This document shows, one piece after another, positions 61,547 through 64,000 of a DNA stretch of 64,000 nt. The position numbers and the translations under genes were made by a program. The notes beneath the pieces are model-generated. The model worked only from the letters and a program-made list of their open reading frames with translations. It had not been told where the DNA came from and did no database searches. Within the stretch, counting starts at the first letter, position 1. Each line of letters starts with the position of its first letter. This DNA comes from Lutjanus erythropterus (taxonomy: Eukaryota; Chordata; Actinopteri; Lutjaniformes; Lutjanidae), in NCBI GenBank assembly GCA_020091685.1, contig CM034604.1, positions 527,828 through 591,827 on the forward strand, given 5' to 3'.

Positions 61547-63740
61547 CTGGAAGGTTCACAACAAGTCTGTGTAAGTGATACTGTTCTACTCTTTTGTGAT
61601 TAAAGAGCAACAAATATTCTTACAGACCAGCAGAATCACTCTGTTGTTCCAGGCTCTCCATGTTTTGATTTAATTGTGCCGAGTTGATTTAATTCCTGAC
61701 AGTGTTGATGGCTTTTCATTCTTATTCCATCATAGCAGCTCAAAAAACCATGAGGCAACTTTATGATGATAACTGGAAAAAAAAAAATGCTTTTACTGCT
61801 GCCTCATGTTATTAAGGGTCATCAGGTATCATCTCCTTAAACGCCTCTCCACTTTGAGTAGGCAACAGAAGCAGACTTTAATCTTGTGTATCACATTGGA
61901 ATACTACGTGATACATATATTATATACTGCACTCCGGCATAAATAATATTTTTCTTGTTGTTGTTTTTTGGGGTTTTTTTTGGCACAAAGAGACTACAGC
62001 ATGACTTTTGTTGTGCATCCTGGTGTTGTAGAATGAATAACGGAACCTTGAACCTTCTAAGGATTGTATAACAGAGATTAAATATGTTCATGAAAACATA
62101 TGAAGGAAGTAGGACTGTACAATTAATTGTAATATTATTGAAATCGCTATATAGCCAAGTGCAATATCCATATCACAGAACCCTGCAATTATTTGATGGA
62201 TGAAAAATGTGTAAAAAACAGCTTTATAATGAGGTACTGTAGAGCCTCAGAGATGCCCTCGTCTAACAGTTTTGTTCTCCAGATGTAAAAAAAAACCATT
62301 TGTTTGTTTGCTGATCCTAACAAATATCACATCAACACAATCTTCATATTTTTGTAGTGAAAATGAAAATTGTGACACAAAAATGATCATTTCCAATATT
62401 ATAATGGCATCATAATGACAGTTTCAGTGAAAATAATCACAATATGACTTTTTTCCCATATCCTGCAGCCCTGCATGGAAGTTTACAATCATTTCCTGTA
62501 CCTCCTTGGCAGTGAGGAGCTGTGTATTGAGGAGTGAGCGACCATGTTTGCTCTGTGGGGTTCTTTTGATGCACTAGCTGACTTCTCACTTCTTCACAAA
62601 ATGTTTTGTTTGGCTGCCCCCTGGGGTTTCAGAGAAAACTGCACAAGTTGAGCATACACACCCCTAATACACTTAAAGCTCAGGTGTCACCTGAGGAGGA
62701 TCACACCAGTGTTTCACCAGCAAAGCTTAAAGACCTCCCAAGGATGTAATTAAGTACTGTCTGTGCTGCACTATAACAGCCTTCTGAGCATCTAATTGAA
62801 GCCTTTTCATTCTGAAAGAGCAGCCAACAGGGAAACTCCAGGGATCAACAAGCAAAGTTGCCCCCTTGTCTAGGGAAAGTAAAATGCCACATAAGGCTAC
62901 TAAATGATCAGACAAGTGGTTACAAAAAAAAATGAAGCCACTGCTGATGTTAGAAGTAGCTAAGGAATGAGCCACCTCACTTCCTTCTCATCTCTGAAAA
63001 GATAGTACACGTGCAGTTCTGATCAGGCCTGAGAAAATGGCAGCAGGTAAAGACAAAGTTTGTGTTGTTAAAAAAGTTGTTAAACTCCAATTATCTATTA
63101 TGAAGTTTGCCATAAGCTTGACAGCAAGTTGGATATAATGGTCACTTTTCTAAGAAGTGCCACAACAAGAGCTGACAGCATCTCACTCGCATATGGCAGC
63201 TGTGAGGGCTGCTGACAATGTCTGCTCAGGACAAGTACTGAGGGCTGCTGACAAGTCAGGTGATCACAAAACTCCTCACTACACTGTATCATGTTTCAAA
63301 AAAAAAACAAAACACACAGCTGTTCACTGCATACTCCTGTGTGACTGATCTTCAACAGAAGAACAGGATTGACCTGATTGTACAGCAAACTGACATGCCT
63401 TGTTGAGGGCATTATTTGATAATCACCAATAAATAAAACAATTTGTATATTGGCAAGTAAAATCTGACTGTGGACAAGTAGATTTCTCACCACTTCGCTG
63501 CAGTCCAGACAAAAATCCTTCTCAACACAATGCTATGGTTTTCAGACTGCATTTTAGTTTGAGAAAGATTGACAGTGTTCTAAGTGAAAGCTGAACACAG
63601 GGCTGGAAATTCATTATTAGACAAGTATAAGAACTGACCACAACCCATAAACCTGCTACAAAAGCTGAGATCAACTCAAGGTCACCTAACTAAAGATTTA
63701 AATTTACTGAATTAAGATGAAGTTAGAATCCCATCGTCAC
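61547..63740 (-). other. mcm9: mcm9 intron
   Basis: A 2.2-kb intron. A terminal-repeat relic of the fish type lies near 62105-62480: its right end is complementary to CAGGGCTGCAGGATATGGG and its left end resembles that of a relic at 32790. Nothing else is recognised. Confidence 0.75.
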
Positions 63741-63944
63741 CTTCAGCCAGTCTGCTCAGACTCTCCAGCATGCGAATGGTTGTGCGGGCGGTGTTGCGGC
63801 TGTCGCTCTGTCTCTGCAGCTGATAGTAACGTGTTAGGATGCTGTTGGCCTCGTCAGACACCTGTGGCTGCAAGCATTTAATCAGACTGAAATATGCCTT
63901 CATCTTCTCCATGGACCACAGGCTGGAGGAGTCCACAGATACTC
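63741..63944 (-). CDS. mcm9: MCM9 internal exon carrying the sensor-2 region
   Basis: A 204-bp exon with acceptor TTGCTCTCAG and donor GAAG then GTGACG. It encodes [18 protein letters not shown], then a [18 protein letters not shown] stretch, and [13 protein letters not shown] after joining. The [14 protein letters not shown] segment is the MCM sensor-2 helix with its conserved Arg. The AAA+ Walker motifs and N-terminal domain lie in exons beyond the right edge, so the gene is partial in this window only because of the window boundary. Confidence 0.94.
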
Positions 63945-64000
63945 CTGAGAGCAAAACAAGAGCACCCACATTTCATCATGGAGAGCTTCAGGTAAGAAAA

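Noticed and set aside
63974-63995. ATG plus consensus donor on the plus strand near the right edge
   Set aside because: It looks like a small plus-strand exon (MESF then GTAAGA), and human MCM9 does have an antisense neighbour upstream. But it lies between mcm9 exons and not at its promoter, and the peptide resembles nothing known.

Overview
The window looks like teleost nuclear DNA, probably from a percomorph. The genes are split by canonical GT-AG introns. The dispersed repeats are typical of fish: Rex3 and L2-type LINEs, Tc1 transposons with a DR-bearing inverted-repeat structure, and many short hAT-like elements. The two smaller connexins belong to the fish Cx32.2/Cx32.7 type. I saw no CRISPR array, operon, rRNA, tRNA or recognisable LTR/retroviral element.

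Layout: 1-20 kb is gene-poor and filled with transposons. It holds a composite terminal-repeat element, a nearly full-length Tc1 (5869-7473), a 3.2 kb L2-type LINE (about 13.46-16.66 kb), an orphan CRE/TATA pair near 10.5 kb and small relics. At 20-45 kb there is a cluster of three connexin genes: gja1 (Cx43, minus strand, 23959-25125, with a probable non-coding exon 1 and TATA box near 30.2-30.33 kb), a Cx32-type connexin (minus, 34065-34910) and a second Cx32-type connexin (plus, 44292-45062). Between the last two lie a LINE lacking its RT core and a 500-bp foldback element. At 45-54 kb there is another repeat-rich spacer with an internally deleted Tc1 and a LINE nested in a hAT-like element. 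From 54 kb to the window edge, the last four exons of mcm9 lie on the minus strand; the gene continues past the right edge.

Function: the connexins are four-pass membrane proteins that assemble as hexamers into gap-junction channels. gja1 is a conventional six-cysteine Cx43 with its C-terminal regulatory tail. The two small connexins each depart from the usual cysteine pattern of the second extracellular loop: one has altered spacing, and the other has Phe in place of the first cysteine. mcm9 encodes an MCM-family helicase of homologous recombination. Its long last exon is very divergent but keeps two short hydrophobic motifs and a conserved acidic end. GJA1 and MCM9 also share a chromosome region in human (6q22), so the neighbourhood is an old synteny block, here within about 30 kb.
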